Of a DNA stretch of 64,000 nt, positions 1-9,745 are shown piece after piece. Where the stretch lies: assembly GCF_021389955.1 (NCBI RefSeq), contig NZ_CP089980.1, positions 1,239,501-1,303,500 on the forward strand, given 5' to 3'. A program made the position numbers and the translations under genes. The notes under the pieces are model-generated. The model did not search any database. It was given only the letters and a program-made list of their open reading frames with translations, and was not told the DNA's origin. Numbering within the stretch: position 1 is the first letter of the stretch; every line of letters starts with the position of its first letter. The DNA is from Fulvivirga maritima (GTDB taxonomy: Bacteria > Bacteroidota > Bacteroidia > Cytophagales > Cyclobacteriaceae).

Positions 1-2420
1 TTGCTTATATGATGGGGCTATCCATTGGCGTTCACTTGCTGAACCTGGTAACTATCCCTGCTTTAGGACTTATCTATTACTTCAAAAAATACAAGCCAAC
101 CCAATGGGGATTAATAGCTACTATGGCTATTAGTGGCGGACTTATTATTTTAATTAACAACCTCATTATCCCTGGCTTACCAAGCTTAGCAGGTAATTTT
201 GAAATCTTTTTTGTTAATACACTAGGCCTGCCATTTGGATCTGGAGCCATATTCGTAGGGGCTCTTGTTATTGCTGGTCTTATAATAGGAATAAGATATT
301 CGCTTACCCATCAGAAAGCTTTACTGAACACTGCTCTTTTAGGGCTTACGTTCATTCTAATAGGTTATTCTTCTTACGCCATAGTAGTAATTCGCTCTAA
401 CTATGACACGCCTATTGACGAAAACAATCCTGAAGACGTAATGTCTTTCGTAAAATACCTTAAGCGTGAGCAATATGGAAGTCGTCCGCTTTTATATGGT
501 CAGTACTATACCGCTCAGGTTACAGGCACTAAAGAAGGAGCTCCCCAGTATGTAAAAGGAGACCATAAATATGAAATAGCAGATAGAAAGTTTTCTTATG
601 AGTATGATCCTACGCAAATGACTTTCTTTCCGAGAATGTACAGCAATGATCCAAGACATATTCAGAGATACCTCGAGGTAGCTGACTTAGCTGAAGGTGA
701 AGTACCCAGCTTTGTAGATAACGTAGAGTTTATGCTAAAACACCAGTTAGGCTGGATGTACATGCGATACTTCATGTGGAACTTTGCAGGAAGAGAAAGT
801 GACATTCAAGATGCTGACTGGCTAAGACCTTCTGACTGGTTTAAGGATGTACCAGAAGAATTAGCCACCAACAAAGCCAGGAATAACTTCTTCATGATTC
901 CTCTCATATTAGGACTTGTAGGGCTTGTATTCCAACTTATAAAAGACAAAAAGAATTTCGCAGTAGTAACTATGCTGTTTTTCTTAACAGGTATAGCTTT
1001 GATTTTATATCTGAATTCACCGCCTATAGAACCTAGAGAAAGAGATTATATATATGCAGGTTCATTCTATGCCTTTGCTATATGGATCGGCTTCTCGGTA
1101 CTGGCAATAGCAGAATTATTAAAGAAATATACAGGTGGCAAGCTAGCTGCTATGATCGCTACTATTTTATGCCTTACCGGCCCAGCTATTATGGCGCAAC
1201 AAGGTTGGGATGATCATGATAGAGATGACCGTTATTTCTCTGTAGATTCTGCTAAGAACTTCTTAGCCTCTACAGCACCAAATGCCATTCTTTATACTGG
1301 TGGTGATAATGACACTTTCCCATTATGGTATGCTCAAGAAGTTGAGGGCTTTAGAACAGATGTAAGAGTAGTAGTATTAAGTTATTACAATACTGACTGG
1401 TACATTGCCCAAACCATGAGGCAGGTATATGAATCCGAACCGTTCCCTTATACTTTAACTTTTGAAAACTATAAGCAAAACGGCCCTAACGACTACTTAC
1501 CTTATGATGACATGGGGTTAAAAGTTATTGACTTAAAGCAGTTTTTAACTCTCTTAAAAAACAATGACAAGCGTTTAAGAGCTAAATATAGATCTGCTAA
1601 CGTAGTACCTAGTCGCACTTTCTCTCTCAATGTGGATAAAGATAAAGTGAGAAAGCTAGGAATAGTACCTAAAGGCATGGATAGCTTGCTTGTAGACAAA
1701 ATGGTATTTAGTCTGAAAAGAGGTAAAAATGCATTAGAGAAAAAGGACTTAGCTATACTAGATGTTATTGCTTCGGCAGACTGGGAGCGCCCTATTTATC
1801 TTAACAACACTTCTATTCAGCAATTTAACATTGACATTAGCCAATACGCTATTCAGGAAGGTAACGCTTACCGCATTTTACCGGTGAAAAACCCTAACCC
1901 TGATACTGATTTTGTAGATACAGAAACTATGTACGATAACTTGATGAATAATTTCTATTATCGTGAGTTAGATAATCCAGATGTTTATTACAATCAGGAC
2001 TACAGAAACTTTGTATTAAACCACCGCACCAGCTTTAACACATTGGCGGCGGCACTTATTAATGAAGGCAAAACAGAGAAAGCAAGAAAAGCCTTATTGT
2101 TTAGCCTGGAAACAATGCCTGACGAAGCCGTTCCTTATGACTATACGGCCACTCGTACTTTAGCATTATTATTTGAGGTGGGAGAGAAAGAAAAAGCTGT
2201 AGAAATAGCTAAAATTATTGGAGACAGAGCCATAGAAATGGTTGATTACCTAATCGCTGAAAATGCAGATCTTGGTATGGAACTCCAAAGAAATTTACTG
2301 GTACTACATGAGTTACAAAGAACACTTAACCGAACTGGAGAAGGTGAACTGGCTCAGAAATATGAAGAGGCTTACAACAAAGCTCTTGGCAACCTTCAGA
2401 TAGATAGACGAAGGATGTAA
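1..2420 (+). CDS. DUF2723 family membrane protein, 5'-truncated
   Basis: This is the C-terminal part of a DUF2723 protein, a multi-pass GT-C-like membrane family of Bacteroidota thought to be related to protein O-mannosyltransferases. The frame is open to the window edge (codons for Ala-Tyr precede the ATG at 9), so the true start lies outside; family members are usually about 1000 residues and about 803 are visible here. Hydrophobic segments lie near residues 5-25, 36-56, 79-100, 107-127, 295-312, 320-337, 352-372 and 379-397. A soluble region follows, carrying the motif TGGDNDTFPLWY near residue 430 that typifies the family, and it ends in a helical, TPR-like tail. A strong terminator follows directly. 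The family assignment is confident; the substrate and the glycosyl-transfer activity are inferred. Confidence 0.85.
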   Translation, partial: AYMMGLSIGVHLLNLVTIPALGLIYYFKKYKPTQWGLIATMAISGGLIILINNLIIPGLPSLAGNFEIFFVNTLGLPFGSGAIFVGALVIAGLIIGIRYSLTHQKALLNTALLGLTFILIGYSSYAIVVIRSNYDTPIDENNPEDVMSFVKYLKREQYGSRPLLYGQYYTAQVTGTKEGAPQYVKGDHKYEIADRKFSYEYDPTQMTFFPRMYSNDPRHIQRYLEVADLAEGEVPSFVDNVEFMLKHQLGWMYMRYFMWNFAGRESDIQDADWLRPSDWFKDVPEELATNKARNNFFMIPLILGLVGLVFQLIKDKKNFAVVTMLFFLTGIALILYLNSPPIEPRERDYIYAGSFYAFAIWIGFSVLAIAELLKKYTGGKLAAMIATILCLTGPAIMAQQGWDDHDRDDRYFSVDSAKNFLASTAPNAILYTGGDNDTFPLWYAQEVEGFRTDVRVVVLSYYNTDWYIAQTMRQVYESEPFPYTLTFENYKQNGPNDYLPYDDMGLKVIDLKQFLTLLKNNDKRLRAKYRSANVVPSRTFSLNVDKDKVRKLGIVPKGMDSLLVDKMVFSLKRGKNALEKKDLAILDVIASADWERPIYLNNTSIQQFNIDISQYAIQEGNAYRILPVKNPNPDTDFVDTETMYDNLMNNFYYRELDNPDVYYNQDYRNFVLNHRTSFNTLAAALINEGKTEKARKALLFSLETMPDEAVPYDYTATRTLALLFEVGEKEKAVEIAKIIGDRAIEMVDYLIAENADLGMELQRNLLVLHELQRTLNRTGEGELAQKYEEAYNKALGNLQIDRRRM

Positions 2421-2430
2421 AAGTCACAAG

Positions 2431-2468
2431 ACATAAAAAAAGCGGGTTGAAGCCCGCTTTTTTTATGT
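2431..2468. terminator. Bidirectional intrinsic terminator
   Basis: A perfect inverted repeat has 16-nt arms (acat, seven A, gcggg / cccgc, seven T, atgt) around a 6-nt loop. It lies between the convergent DUF2723 and methyltransferase genes, and the A7/T7 tracts make it usable in both directions. Confidence 0.9.
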
Positions 2469-2484
2469 CTTATTTTCAAATGTT

Positions 2485-3258
2485 TTATTTCTCCATAATA
2501 CAGAATAAATCAAGAGCTCCATCTGCCTGATCTGTAAGCAAATAGTCAGTATGATGTATTTGGTTAACCAAACTATCATTACTGGTTTTTAGTTTATTCC
2601 TGTTCATTCTGTTCAGTAAATCATAAGGAATTCTTAATAAAGGTGCTGGTAATCTATATTGAAGATTTAAAATATCAAATCTGGTAATCTTCTCCACACT
2701 CTTCTTATTCATTTCATAGTACTCCATAACCTTATCATTTCCGGCTACACCTTTCATTTCTACTTTAGGAAATACGGTTTTTGCCAAATTTTCCAGCTCT
2801 GTAGCTTTATACTCACGTATATGCCAAGGGTTTCTGGTAAGTGTTTTTTTAATATTTGGAGTAGTAATAAGCGCTTTTCCTCCAGGCTTCAGCACTCTAT
2901 GAATCTCCTGAAGGTATAACTTATCATTTTTAATGTGCTCTATCACCTGAAAGCTAATGATCACATCAAAAGAATTATCTGCAATGCCTTCAAAAGGAGG
3001 TATATTTCCTTGAATCAGTTTTACATCTGGGTATTTCTCTTGAAGATCATCTATTACTTCCTGAATCTTATCTATTGCAGTATAGCTGGTACATTTATCC
3101 TTTAGCAAGGCTATGCCCCTACCTTCTCCACAACCTATTTCAAATAAATCACCATGCATGTACTCTTCAGCCAAATAATAGGCTTTTAATAGTCTTTGGT
3201 GAATAGGGTTGTCAGAGGCAATTTTATCAGAAGCAATCTCGGTAGTATAAACACTCAT
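2485..3258 (-). CDS. Class I SAM-dependent methyltransferase
   Basis: This 257-residue soluble protein has the Methyltransf_11 fold. Motif I, LFEIGCGEGRG, lies at residues 38-48 and is the SAM-binding glycine loop. An acidic strand end (AIDK) follows, then FDVIISFQVIEHI, which is the motif IV region typical of the UbiE/type-11 group, and LKPGGKALITTPN as the post-motif strand. The C-terminal third (residues 170-257) is not diagnostic of a substrate. It is transcribed alone, convergent with the upstream DUF2723 gene and divergent from the GWxTD gene. Proteins of this type methylate small molecules, lipids or sugars; nothing here distinguishes among them. Confidence 0.8.
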   Translation of the reverse strand: MSVYTTEIASDKIASDNPIHQRLLKAYYLAEEYMHGDLFEIGCGEGRGIALLKDKCTSYTAIDKIQEVIDDLQEKYPDVKLIQGNIPPFEGIADNSFDVIISFQVIEHIKNDKLYLQEIHRVLKPGGKALITTPNIKKTLTRNPWHIREYKATELENLAKTVFPKVEMKGVAGNDKVMEYYEMNKKSVEKITRFDILNLQYRLPAPLLRIPYDLLNRMNRNKLKTSNDSLVNQIHHTDYLLTDQADGALDLFCIMEK

Positions 3259-3386
3259 TATATTTATTATTTACAACAAAGTAAACGAATTAAAACAAAT
3301 ACCTTTTAATGGTTTTTTATTTTAAACGGCAAAACATGTAACTTCCACCCACCAACTAACATCTAAACTGCACGTTATTAATCATT

Positions 3387-4556
3387 ATGCGTTTATTTTC
3401 AATTTTACTTCTCACAGTTTTTGCTTGGGTTCAGAGCTACGCTCAAAGTTCGTTATCAAAAGTGAATTTCGCCTATAAGTATGATCCTGATAGCGAAATT
3501 GAAATCTCCCAGAAAGCATACATTAAGCAAGATTATATTGAATACAACTTACTGTTAAAAGTAAACAAAACGTATTCTTCTATTAAAGATTATGATATTA
3601 GTTTTTTTTCTACTCCATCTATTAATGCTGATTTAACCGCCATTCCTAATCTTCATATAGATACTTTAAACATTAATGCGCTTAGCAATAGTTATAGCTA
3701 TCAACTGACTTTCCCTAAAGAAATTGAAAGTGAAATTATAGTCGCTCAGGTTTTAAGCAAGTCTTCGGGTTTCACCTACTATTCATATGTGAGACCCTCT
3801 GATGATGTACCTTTCAAAAGATTTATGCCTGGCCAGGCTTTCAAAGATTGGCTTCCTACAGGACTTTACACCGTTAATTACCCTGATAATCTTTTCGCCT
3901 TCTATTATGATAATGATTTCCCTCCGGCACTGCCACCCATGCCATCTAACTCATCAGAACCTCAAAAGGCCATGGAAATTGACTCCATTATTAGCATTAA
4001 CTCTAACCAGCTTTTATTAGGAGAAAAAGGTTTATATTTAATTCAACAGGACACTACTTCTGCCATAGCAGTTAGCTTTAGGGTAGAAGATAAGTATTTT
4101 CCTAAAATGGTGAGAATAGAAGATCTGATCACCCCCTTAAGATACATCACTACTAAAGAAGAGTATGAAGCCCTGCTTCAGGTGGAGGGTGATAAGAAAA
4201 AGTTTGATCAGTTTTGGCTAGACCTCACTAATTCACCCGAAAGGGCAAAATTGATTATAAAAAAGTATTACAAGCGGGCGCAGTATGCTAATCAATTCTT
4301 CACTAGTTATAAAGAAGGCTGGAAAACCGATATGGGTATGATCTATATTATCTACGGCATGCCAGATGAAGTAGAAGTAACTAATGATGGAGAAGAGTGG
4401 CTATACAAGGCTACCCCACAGCTTCCTAGCCTGACTTTTAAGTTCATAAATGCCCAAAATATATTCAGTGATAAAAATTTTGTACTAATTAGAGAGCGAA
4501 AACATGCGGCAAATTGGTACAGAGCTATAGATTTGTGGCGAAAAGGGAGATTTTAA
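3387..4556 (+). CDS. GWxTD domain-containing secreted protein
   Basis: The protein has 389 residues with a cleavable signal peptide (hydrophobic residues 3-15, likely cleavage after SYA, about residue 19). The family hallmark GWKTDMGMIYIIYGMPDE starts near residue 311 in the C-terminal GWxTD domain. The middle region is beta-rich and contains a proline-rich loop near residues 178-188. GWxTD proteins are widespread in Bacteroidota, with a presumed envelope location and no established biochemical role. The rlmB start codon lies 5 bases after this stop, so the two are probably co-transcribed; whether they are functionally linked is unknown. Confidence 0.85.
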   Translation: MRLFSILLLTVFAWVQSYAQSSLSKVNFAYKYDPDSEIEISQKAYIKQDYIEYNLLLKVNKTYSSIKDYDISFFSTPSINADLTAIPNLHIDTLNINALSNSYSYQLTFPKEIESEIIVAQVLSKSSGFTYYSYVRPSDDVPFKRFMPGQAFKDWLPTGLYTVNYPDNLFAFYYDNDFPPALPPMPSNSSEPQKAMEIDSIISINSNQLLLGEKGLYLIQQDTTSAIAVSFRVEDKYFPKMVRIEDLITPLRYITTKEEYEALLQVEGDKKKFDQFWLDLTNSPERAKLIIKKYYKRAQYANQFFTSYKEGWKTDMGMIYIIYGMPDEVEVTNDGEEWLYKATPQLPSLTFKFINAQNIFSDKNFVLIRERKHAANWYRAIDLWRKGRF

Positions 4557-4561
4557 TTTAT

Positions 4562-5311
4562 ATGGCTGACAATAAAGAATACATATTTGGCACCAGAGCA
4601 GTTCTGGAAAGCATTCATGCAGGTAAAGAGATTGATAAACTACTGGTACAAAAAGGCCTGTTTAATGACCTCACTAAAGAGCTCATGAAAGAAGCCAAGG
4701 CACATCATATACCGGTTTCTCAGGTGCCTTTAGAAAAGCTTAACCGCATTACCAGGAAAAACCACCAGGGCGCTATCGCCTTTATAGCAGCGGTAAACTA
4801 TGCCTCTCTTGATAATGTAATCAATGAGGTGTATCAAAAAGGGAAAGAGCCTTTTTTCTTAATTCTTGATCGTGTAACTGATGTGAGAAATTTTGGAGCC
4901 ATAGCCAGAACGGCAGAATGCTCCGGGGTAGATGCCATCATAATACCCAGTAAAGGAAGTGCCGCTATTAATAACGATGCCATGAAAACTTCTGCTGGGG
5001 CGCTCAACTATATACCTGTATGCAGAGAAGACAATCTTAAAACTACTATTAAATTCCTTCAGGAAAGCGGTATTCAAATAGTAGCATGTACTGAAAAAAC
5101 AGATAGTTATATCTATAATATAGATTTTAAACAGCCAGTAGCCATACTTTTAGGATCAGAAGAAAACGGTATTTCGCCAGAATATCTTAAAATGTGTGAC
5201 TTTAGGGGCAAAATACCTATGACAGGAAATATAGCCTCACTAAATGTATCCGTATCTGCGGCAATAGCTATTTATGAGGCTGTAAGGCAAAAAGGAGCTG
5301 AGAGTTTATAA
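4562..5311 (+). CDS. rlmB: 23S rRNA (guanosine-2'-O-)-methyltransferase RlmB / TrmH-family SPOUT methyltransferase
   Basis: This is a TrmH/SpoU-family RNA 2'-O-methyltransferase of 249 residues. An N-terminal substrate-binding domain (about residues 5-80, beginning YIFGTRAVLE) precedes the SPOUT knot. Motif 1 is DVRNFGAIARTAE, motif 2 is LGSEENGIS, and motif 3 is IPMTGNIASLNVSVSAA, which forms the SAM-binding knot. I start it at ATG 4562, just after the GWxTD stop; a longer frame open from 4514 would overlap the upstream gene and adds residues unlike the family. RlmB methylates G2251 of 23S rRNA in E. coli. Which site is used here, 23S rRNA or another, is not visible. The gene converges on manC with a 6-bp overlap. 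Confidence 0.9.
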   Translation: MADNKEYIFGTRAVLESIHAGKEIDKLLVQKGLFNDLTKELMKEAKAHHIPVSQVPLEKLNRITRKNHQGAIAFIAAVNYASLDNVINEVYQKGKEPFFLILDRVTDVRNFGAIARTAECSGVDAIIIPSKGSAAINNDAMKTSAGALNYIPVCREDNLKTTIKFLQESGIQIVACTEKTDSYIYNIDFKQPVAILLGSEENGISPEYLKMCDFRGKIPMTGNIASLNVSVSAAIAIYEAVRQKGAESL

Positions 5312-5329
5312 AAACTCAGCTCCCTTTTT
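5289..5329. terminator. Terminator hairpin spanning both stop codons of rlmB and manC
   Basis: Arms ggagctgag (5294-5302) and ctcagctcc (5315-5323) are flanked by A5 and T5, with a 12-nt loop that contains both stop codons. It can act in either direction for the convergent pair, and part of it is coding on each strand. Confidence 0.75.
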
Positions 5330-6376
5330 ATCTTTTACATCTGCCACAAAGTCACGGAACTTCGCTTCCTGATCCTTTTTGCAGATTAATAATACATTAT
5401 CACATTCGGCCACCAGGTATCCTTCCAGGCCTTGTGCTATTATCAATTTATCTTTAGGGCCTTTTAAAATACTGTTATTAGTATCGTAAAGCAGCGCATT
5501 GGCCTGCACTACATTATTTTCACCTTCCTTATCTGAGAGTTCATGTAGTGAGTTCCATGATCCCAAATCTGACCAGCCAAACTCGCCAAGCACTACAAAT
5601 ACATTATCGGCTTTTTCCATGACACCATAGTCAATAGAAATATTGCCACATTGAGCATAAGTAGTTTGCAAAGCACTTTCTTCTGTTTCAGTATAAAAGT
5701 CCTTCTCCATCTCTTCAAAGAGCTCCGCCATTTCAGGTAAATTCTGATTAAAGGCCTCCTGAATGGCTGCTACGCTCCAAACAAAAATCCCAGAATTCCA
5801 CACAAAATCACCACTCTCCAAAAACTTCTCAGCTAAAGCTCTCTCTGGCTTTTCTGTAAAAGTTTTCACCTTTTTCACATCATCATCAGAGTGAATATAT
5901 TGAATGTAACCAAAACCAGTTTCAGGCCTATTAGGCTTAAGACCAATAGTAATAAGCTTATCCTTATCTGCTGCTGCCTGCATGCCAATATTAATTACGG
6001 ACCTGAATGAGTCTTCATTAAAAATAACATGATCAGCGGGTGCTACAGTAATTACAGCCTCAGGATCTTTCTGAGCTATTTTATAGCAAGCATAAGCTAT
6101 ACAAGGGGCCGTATTTCTACGTAAAGGCTCTTTTAGTATCTGATCATTAGAAAGCTCTGGAAGTTGCTCCTTCACCTGATCCGCATATATTCCGTTGGTA
6201 ACAATAAAAATTCTTTCCTTAGCTATTAAAGGTAAAAAACGATCATAGGTCATTTGTAAAAGAGACCTGCCTGTACCTAAAATATCTAGAAACTGTTTAG
6301 GGCGGCTATTACGGCTGTAGGGCCAAAATCGACTTCCTATCCCTCCGGCCATTATCACCAAATACTTGTTTTCCAT
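5306..6376 (-). CDS. manC: Mannose-1-phosphate guanylyltransferase
   Basis: This enzyme makes GDP-mannose from mannose-1-phosphate and GTP for polysaccharide or glycolipid synthesis. At 356 residues it is the short form, with the nucleotidyltransferase domain and a left-handed helix-like tail but no fused phosphomannose isomerase. The pyrophosphorylase signature MAGGIGSRFWP lies at residues 9-19, with the catalytic lysine region RPKQF at 25-29. VAPADHVI and TFTEKPE are the acceptor-binding motifs typical of the ManC/NTP_transferase family. It is 33 bp downstream of kdsD on the same strand, so both are likely read from the kdsD promoter; together they supply sugar precursors for the cell surface. 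Confidence 0.9.
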   Translation of the reverse strand: MENKYLVIMAGGIGSRFWPYSRNSRPKQFLDILGTGRSLLQMTYDRFLPLIAKERIFIVTNGIYADQVKEQLPELSNDQILKEPLRRNTAPCIAYACYKIAQKDPEAVITVAPADHVIFNEDSFRSVINIGMQAAADKDKLITIGLKPNRPETGFGYIQYIHSDDDVKKVKTFTEKPERALAEKFLESGDFVWNSGIFVWSVAAIQEAFNQNLPEMAELFEEMEKDFYTETEESALQTTYAQCGNISIDYGVMEKADNVFVVLGEFGWSDLGSWNSLHELSDKEGENNVVQANALLYDTNNSILKGPKDKLIIAQGLEGYLVAECDNVLLICKKDQEAKFRDFVADVKDKKGAEFL

Positions 6377-6409
6377 CTGCGGTTATTATGTTAGTGTTTA
6401 CTATTCTTA

Positions 6410-7378
6410 TTAAATAATTCCTTCTCTTAGCAAATCATGAAGGTGCACAAACCCCTCTACTTTACCTTCTGCCAGAACAATTATTTGACTAATACTATTT
6501 TGCTGCATAATGTTTAGCGCCTTCACCGCAAAATCTCCTTTTTTCATAGTTTTAGCCCCGGTAGACATAATTTCAGAAGCCTTATTTTTTTCAATATTAA
6601 TGCCTCGCTCTATGGCTCTTCTTAAATCTCCATCAGTAATTATGCCCTGCAGCTCCTTATTGTCATTAACTACTGCAGCGGCCCCAAGCCTCTTAGAAGA
6701 AATCTCAATAATTACATCTTTCACTAAGGTATCCCCTTTTACTAAAGGAAGCTCATTATTTTCATAAATATCATCTACTTTTAGGTAAAGTTGCTTGCCT
6801 AAAGACCCTCCCGGGTGGTATTTAGCAAAATCTTCACTTGAAAACTCTCGCAATTCCAATAAGCATATAGCCAGAGCATCTCCTATAGCCAGGTGTGCTG
6901 TAGTGCTGGTAGTAGGTGCGAGATTGTTAGGACAGGCCTCTTCATCTATGGTAGCATTTAGCACATGATCTGCCTGCTGAGCCAAGTAAGAATTCATATT
7001 ACTCACTAAGGCCACCAGTTTGGCTCCCGTTCGCTTTATTAGTGGCACTAAAACTTTTATCTCTGGTGTATTACCACTTTTAGATAAACAGAGTACCAAA
7101 TCCTCTTTCTGAATCATACCTAAATCGCCGTGAATAGCGTCCGCAGCGTGCATAAATAATGCAGGTGTACCAGTTGAGTTAAAAGTTGCAACAATTTTAT
7201 TAGCTATGATAGCGCTCTTACCGACACCGGTAACTACCACCCTACCGTTTAAATCAAATATTGTCCGCACACACTCTTCAAAATCGTTGTCAACAAAATC
7301 AACCAGCTTTTTGACTGCCTCAGCCTCATTTAGAAGTACCTTTTCGGCAATTTTTTGAATATTTTTTACTACCTTCAA
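6410..7378 (-). CDS. kdsD: Arabinose-5-phosphate isomerase, KpsF/GutQ family
   Basis: The protein interconverts D-ribulose-5-phosphate and D-arabinose-5-phosphate, the first step of Kdo synthesis for LPS. An N-terminal SIS domain (about residues 30-170) carries GVGKSAIIANKI, the substrate-loop stretch HAADAIHGDLGM, and TTSTTAHLAIGDALA. Two CBS domains follow (about 205-260 and 268-322), giving the usual full length of 322 residues. It is the first gene of a kdsD-manC unit. A Bacteroidota -7 box and an inverted repeat lie just upstream (7394-7419). Function is confident by architecture; the Kdo role is inferred from family knowledge. Confidence 0.9.
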   Translation of the reverse strand: MKVVKNIQKIAEKVLLNEAEAVKKLVDFVDNDFEECVRTIFDLNGRVVVTGVGKSAIIANKIVATFNSTGTPALFMHAADAIHGDLGMIQKEDLVLCLSKSGNTPEIKVLVPLIKRTGAKLVALVSNMNSYLAQQADHVLNATIDEEACPNNLAPTTSTTAHLAIGDALAICLLELREFSSEDFAKYHPGGSLGKQLYLKVDDIYENNELPLVKGDTLVKDVIIEISSKRLGAAAVVNDNKELQGIITDGDLRRAIERGINIEKNKASEIMSTGAKTMKKGDFAVKALNIMQQNSISQIIVLAEGKVEGFVHLHDLLREGII

Positions 7379-7393
7379 TTTCCTTTTGCATTA

Positions 7394-7419
7394 TTGGTGA
7401 ATAAAACTCACCAAAGATA
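7394..7419 (-). promoter_or_regulatory. kdsD promoter -7 box with overlapping inverted repeat
   Basis: On the minus strand TATCTTTG (7419-7412) matches the Bacteroidota -7 consensus TAnnTTTG, about 35 bases before the kdsD ATG. The inverted repeat ttggtga-N7-tcaccaa (7394-7414) covers the end of this box and the predicted transcription start, where a repressor would be expected to bind. Confidence 0.55.
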
Positions 7420-7537
7420 AAAAAATCATGAATAAATGCCCACGTGGGTTTCTAAGGTCCTTTGAACCGAATATAGAGTATATCTATTGAACAATATTTT
7501 TAAAACATTGATGATTTATTAAATTTTATCAAAGATT

Positions 7538-9727
7538 ATGACGCTGGTTGAAGAGAAGGAAAATTTAAGGAGTAAGCTAAAAGAAGTTTTTGGCTATAGT
7601 CAATTCAGGGGGAACCAGGAGGCCATTATCGAAAATATTTTACAAGGAAAAAATACTTTCGTTATTATGCCTACTGGAGCGGGGAAGTCTTTATGCTATC
7701 AGCTACCTGCCTTAATAACAGATGGCTTGGCCATCGTAATTTCGCCGCTTATCGCACTGATGAAAAATCAGGTGGATCAGCTAAATGCATTTGGCATTAA
7801 TGCGCAGTTCCTAAATTCTACCCTTTCTAAAGGTGAGATCAACAGGGTAAAGCGGGAGTGCCTCGATGGCTCTATCAAGCTATTATACGTAGCTCCTGAG
7901 TCTTTAACCAAAGAGGAAAATATCGCTTTTCTACAAAAGGCTAACGTCTCTTTTGTAGCAGTAGATGAAGCCCACTGTATCTCAGAATGGGGACATGATT
8001 TCAGACCTGAATACAGAAGAATAAAAGAAATAATAGGGTTATTAGGTAACTTACCTATCATAGCCCTAACTGCTACGGCTACACCTAAAGTGCAGCTAGA
8101 CATCCAGAAAAACCTGCAAATGGAAAATGCGGATGTCTTCAAATCATCTTTTAACCGAACGAACTTATTCTACACGGTAAAACCGAAAAAGCACGCCAAG
8201 AAGCAACTGGTGCAGTTTTTACAGGTTCATAAAGGTAAAAGCGGCATTATTTACTGCCTGAGCAGAAAAAAAGTAGCTGAAATAGCAGAGTTGCTTAATG
8301 TAAACGGATTCCGTGCAGCACCTTACCATGCTGGTCTGGAGCCCGCCGTAAGAGAAAAAAATCAGGACGACTTCCTGAATGAAAATATTGACATAGTAGT
8401 AGCTACCATTGCTTTTGGTATGGGTATAGACAAACCAGATGTAAGATTTGTGGTACATTATGATGTTCCTAAATCGCTGGAAGGCTACTATCAGGAGACA
8501 GGACGTGCCGGACGAGACGGGCTGGAAGGCGAATGTCTCATGTTCTATTCACACAATGACATTAACAAACTGGAGAAGTTTAATAAAGACAAACCAGTGC
8601 AAGAGCGCGATAACGCCAGAATACTCTTGCAAGAAATGTCATATTATGCAGAGTCTCCCGTTTGTAGGAGAAGGCAGCTACTCCACTATTTCGGAGAAGA
8701 ATACGAAGTAGAAAACTGCGGTGGCTGCGATAACTGTGTACACCCTAAAGAAAGATATGAAGCCAAAGAGTATGCTCAAATCGCTATTGAAGCAGCTATG
8801 GCTACTGAAGAAAGATTTGGCTTAAACCATCTGGTAGACGTGATCAGAGGGGTTGCCAATCAGTATGTAAATTCATATAACCATGACCAACTAGCGGTTT
8901 ATGGCAAAGGCAGTGAAGAAACAAAAGATTTCTGGAAATCAGTAGTGAGGCAATCACTCATATATGAATTACTTCAGAAAGACATTGACAATATTGGCGT
9001 TCTAAAAGTGAGCGATAGAGGAAGAGAATTCCTTAAAAAGCCACATTCCATTCTTTTCGCTAAAGATCATGAATATGTAGACGCCGGAGATGAGGAAGAA
9101 GAAAGCGAAAGAGTAACTAACACTTCTAAGGCATATGATGAAAATCTCTTCAACATATTAAAAAGCCTCAGAAAGACCATTGCTCAACAAAAAGAGCTAC
9201 CTCCTTATGTTATCTTTCAGGATCCTTCTTTAGAAGAAATGGCCACTATCTACCCTACTAACGAGGCTGAGCTGGCACAGATCAATGGAGTAGGCATGGG
9301 TAAAGTGCAGAAATTCGGTAAAGAATTTCTCAAAACTATTACCAAGTATGTAGAAGATAACGACATAGTTACTGCCAGCGAAGTGGTGGTAAAATCATCG
9401 GTAAATAAGTCTAAGATGAAGATTTTCATCATTCAGCAGATAGACCGAAAGATAGATCTGGAAGAAATAGCTGAGACCAAAGGTATTGCTTTTGATGAGC
9501 TGCTAGATGAAATTGAGCACATCTGCTACTCTGGCACTAAGCTCAATCTGGATTATTATATTGATGATATTCTGGATGAAGAAAGACAAGACGATCTTTA
9601 TGATTACTTCCTCAATGCAGAAACAGACAGCATAGCTACTGCATTGGAAGATGAAGATAATGAAGACTATTCTGAAGAAGAATTGAGATTAATGAGAATT
9701 AAGTTTCTCTCAGAATATGCTAATTAA
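7538..9727 (+). CDS. recQ: ATP-dependent DNA helicase RecQ
   Basis: This is a 729-residue superfamily 2 3'-5' DNA helicase for recombination and fork repair. Walker A MPTGAGKS lies at residues 44-51 and DEAH at 143-146, followed by ALTATAT (motif III) and the motif V/VI block FGMGIDKPDVRFVVHYD...QETGRAGRDG. The zinc-binding cysteines start near residue 375 (C-RRRQLLHYF, then CGGCDNC). RQC winged-helix and HRDC domains follow, the latter near residues 555-610 and containing INGVGMGKVQKFG. A C-terminal helix-turn-helix region and an acidic tail complete the protein, as in full-length Bacteroidota RecQ. No -7 match was found upstream. It ends at a terminator, so it appears monocistronic. Confidence 0.95.
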   Translation: MTLVEEKENLRSKLKEVFGYSQFRGNQEAIIENILQGKNTFVIMPTGAGKSLCYQLPALITDGLAIVISPLIALMKNQVDQLNAFGINAQFLNSTLSKGEINRVKRECLDGSIKLLYVAPESLTKEENIAFLQKANVSFVAVDEAHCISEWGHDFRPEYRRIKEIIGLLGNLPIIALTATATPKVQLDIQKNLQMENADVFKSSFNRTNLFYTVKPKKHAKKQLVQFLQVHKGKSGIIYCLSRKKVAEIAELLNVNGFRAAPYHAGLEPAVREKNQDDFLNENIDIVVATIAFGMGIDKPDVRFVVHYDVPKSLEGYYQETGRAGRDGLEGECLMFYSHNDINKLEKFNKDKPVQERDNARILLQEMSYYAESPVCRRRQLLHYFGEEYEVENCGGCDNCVHPKERYEAKEYAQIAIEAAMATEERFGLNHLVDVIRGVANQYVNSYNHDQLAVYGKGSEETKDFWKSVVRQSLIYELLQKDIDNIGVLKVSDRGREFLKKPHSILFAKDHEYVDAGDEEEESERVTNTSKAYDENLFNILKSLRKTIAQQKELPPYVIFQDPSLEEMATIYPTNEAELAQINGVGMGKVQKFGKEFLKTITKYVEDNDIVTASEVVVKSSVNKSKMKIFIIQQIDRKIDLEEIAETKGIAFDELLDEIEHICYSGTKLNLDYYIDDILDEERQDDLYDYFLNAETDSIATALEDEDNEDYSEEELRLMRIKFLSEYAN

Positions 9728-9745
9728 TCCTTGAAAAACCCGAAG

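Noticed and set aside
7439-7448. Palindrome cccacgtggg upstream of recQ
   Set aside because: Only 10 bp, not near a recognisable promoter box; too short to call an operator.
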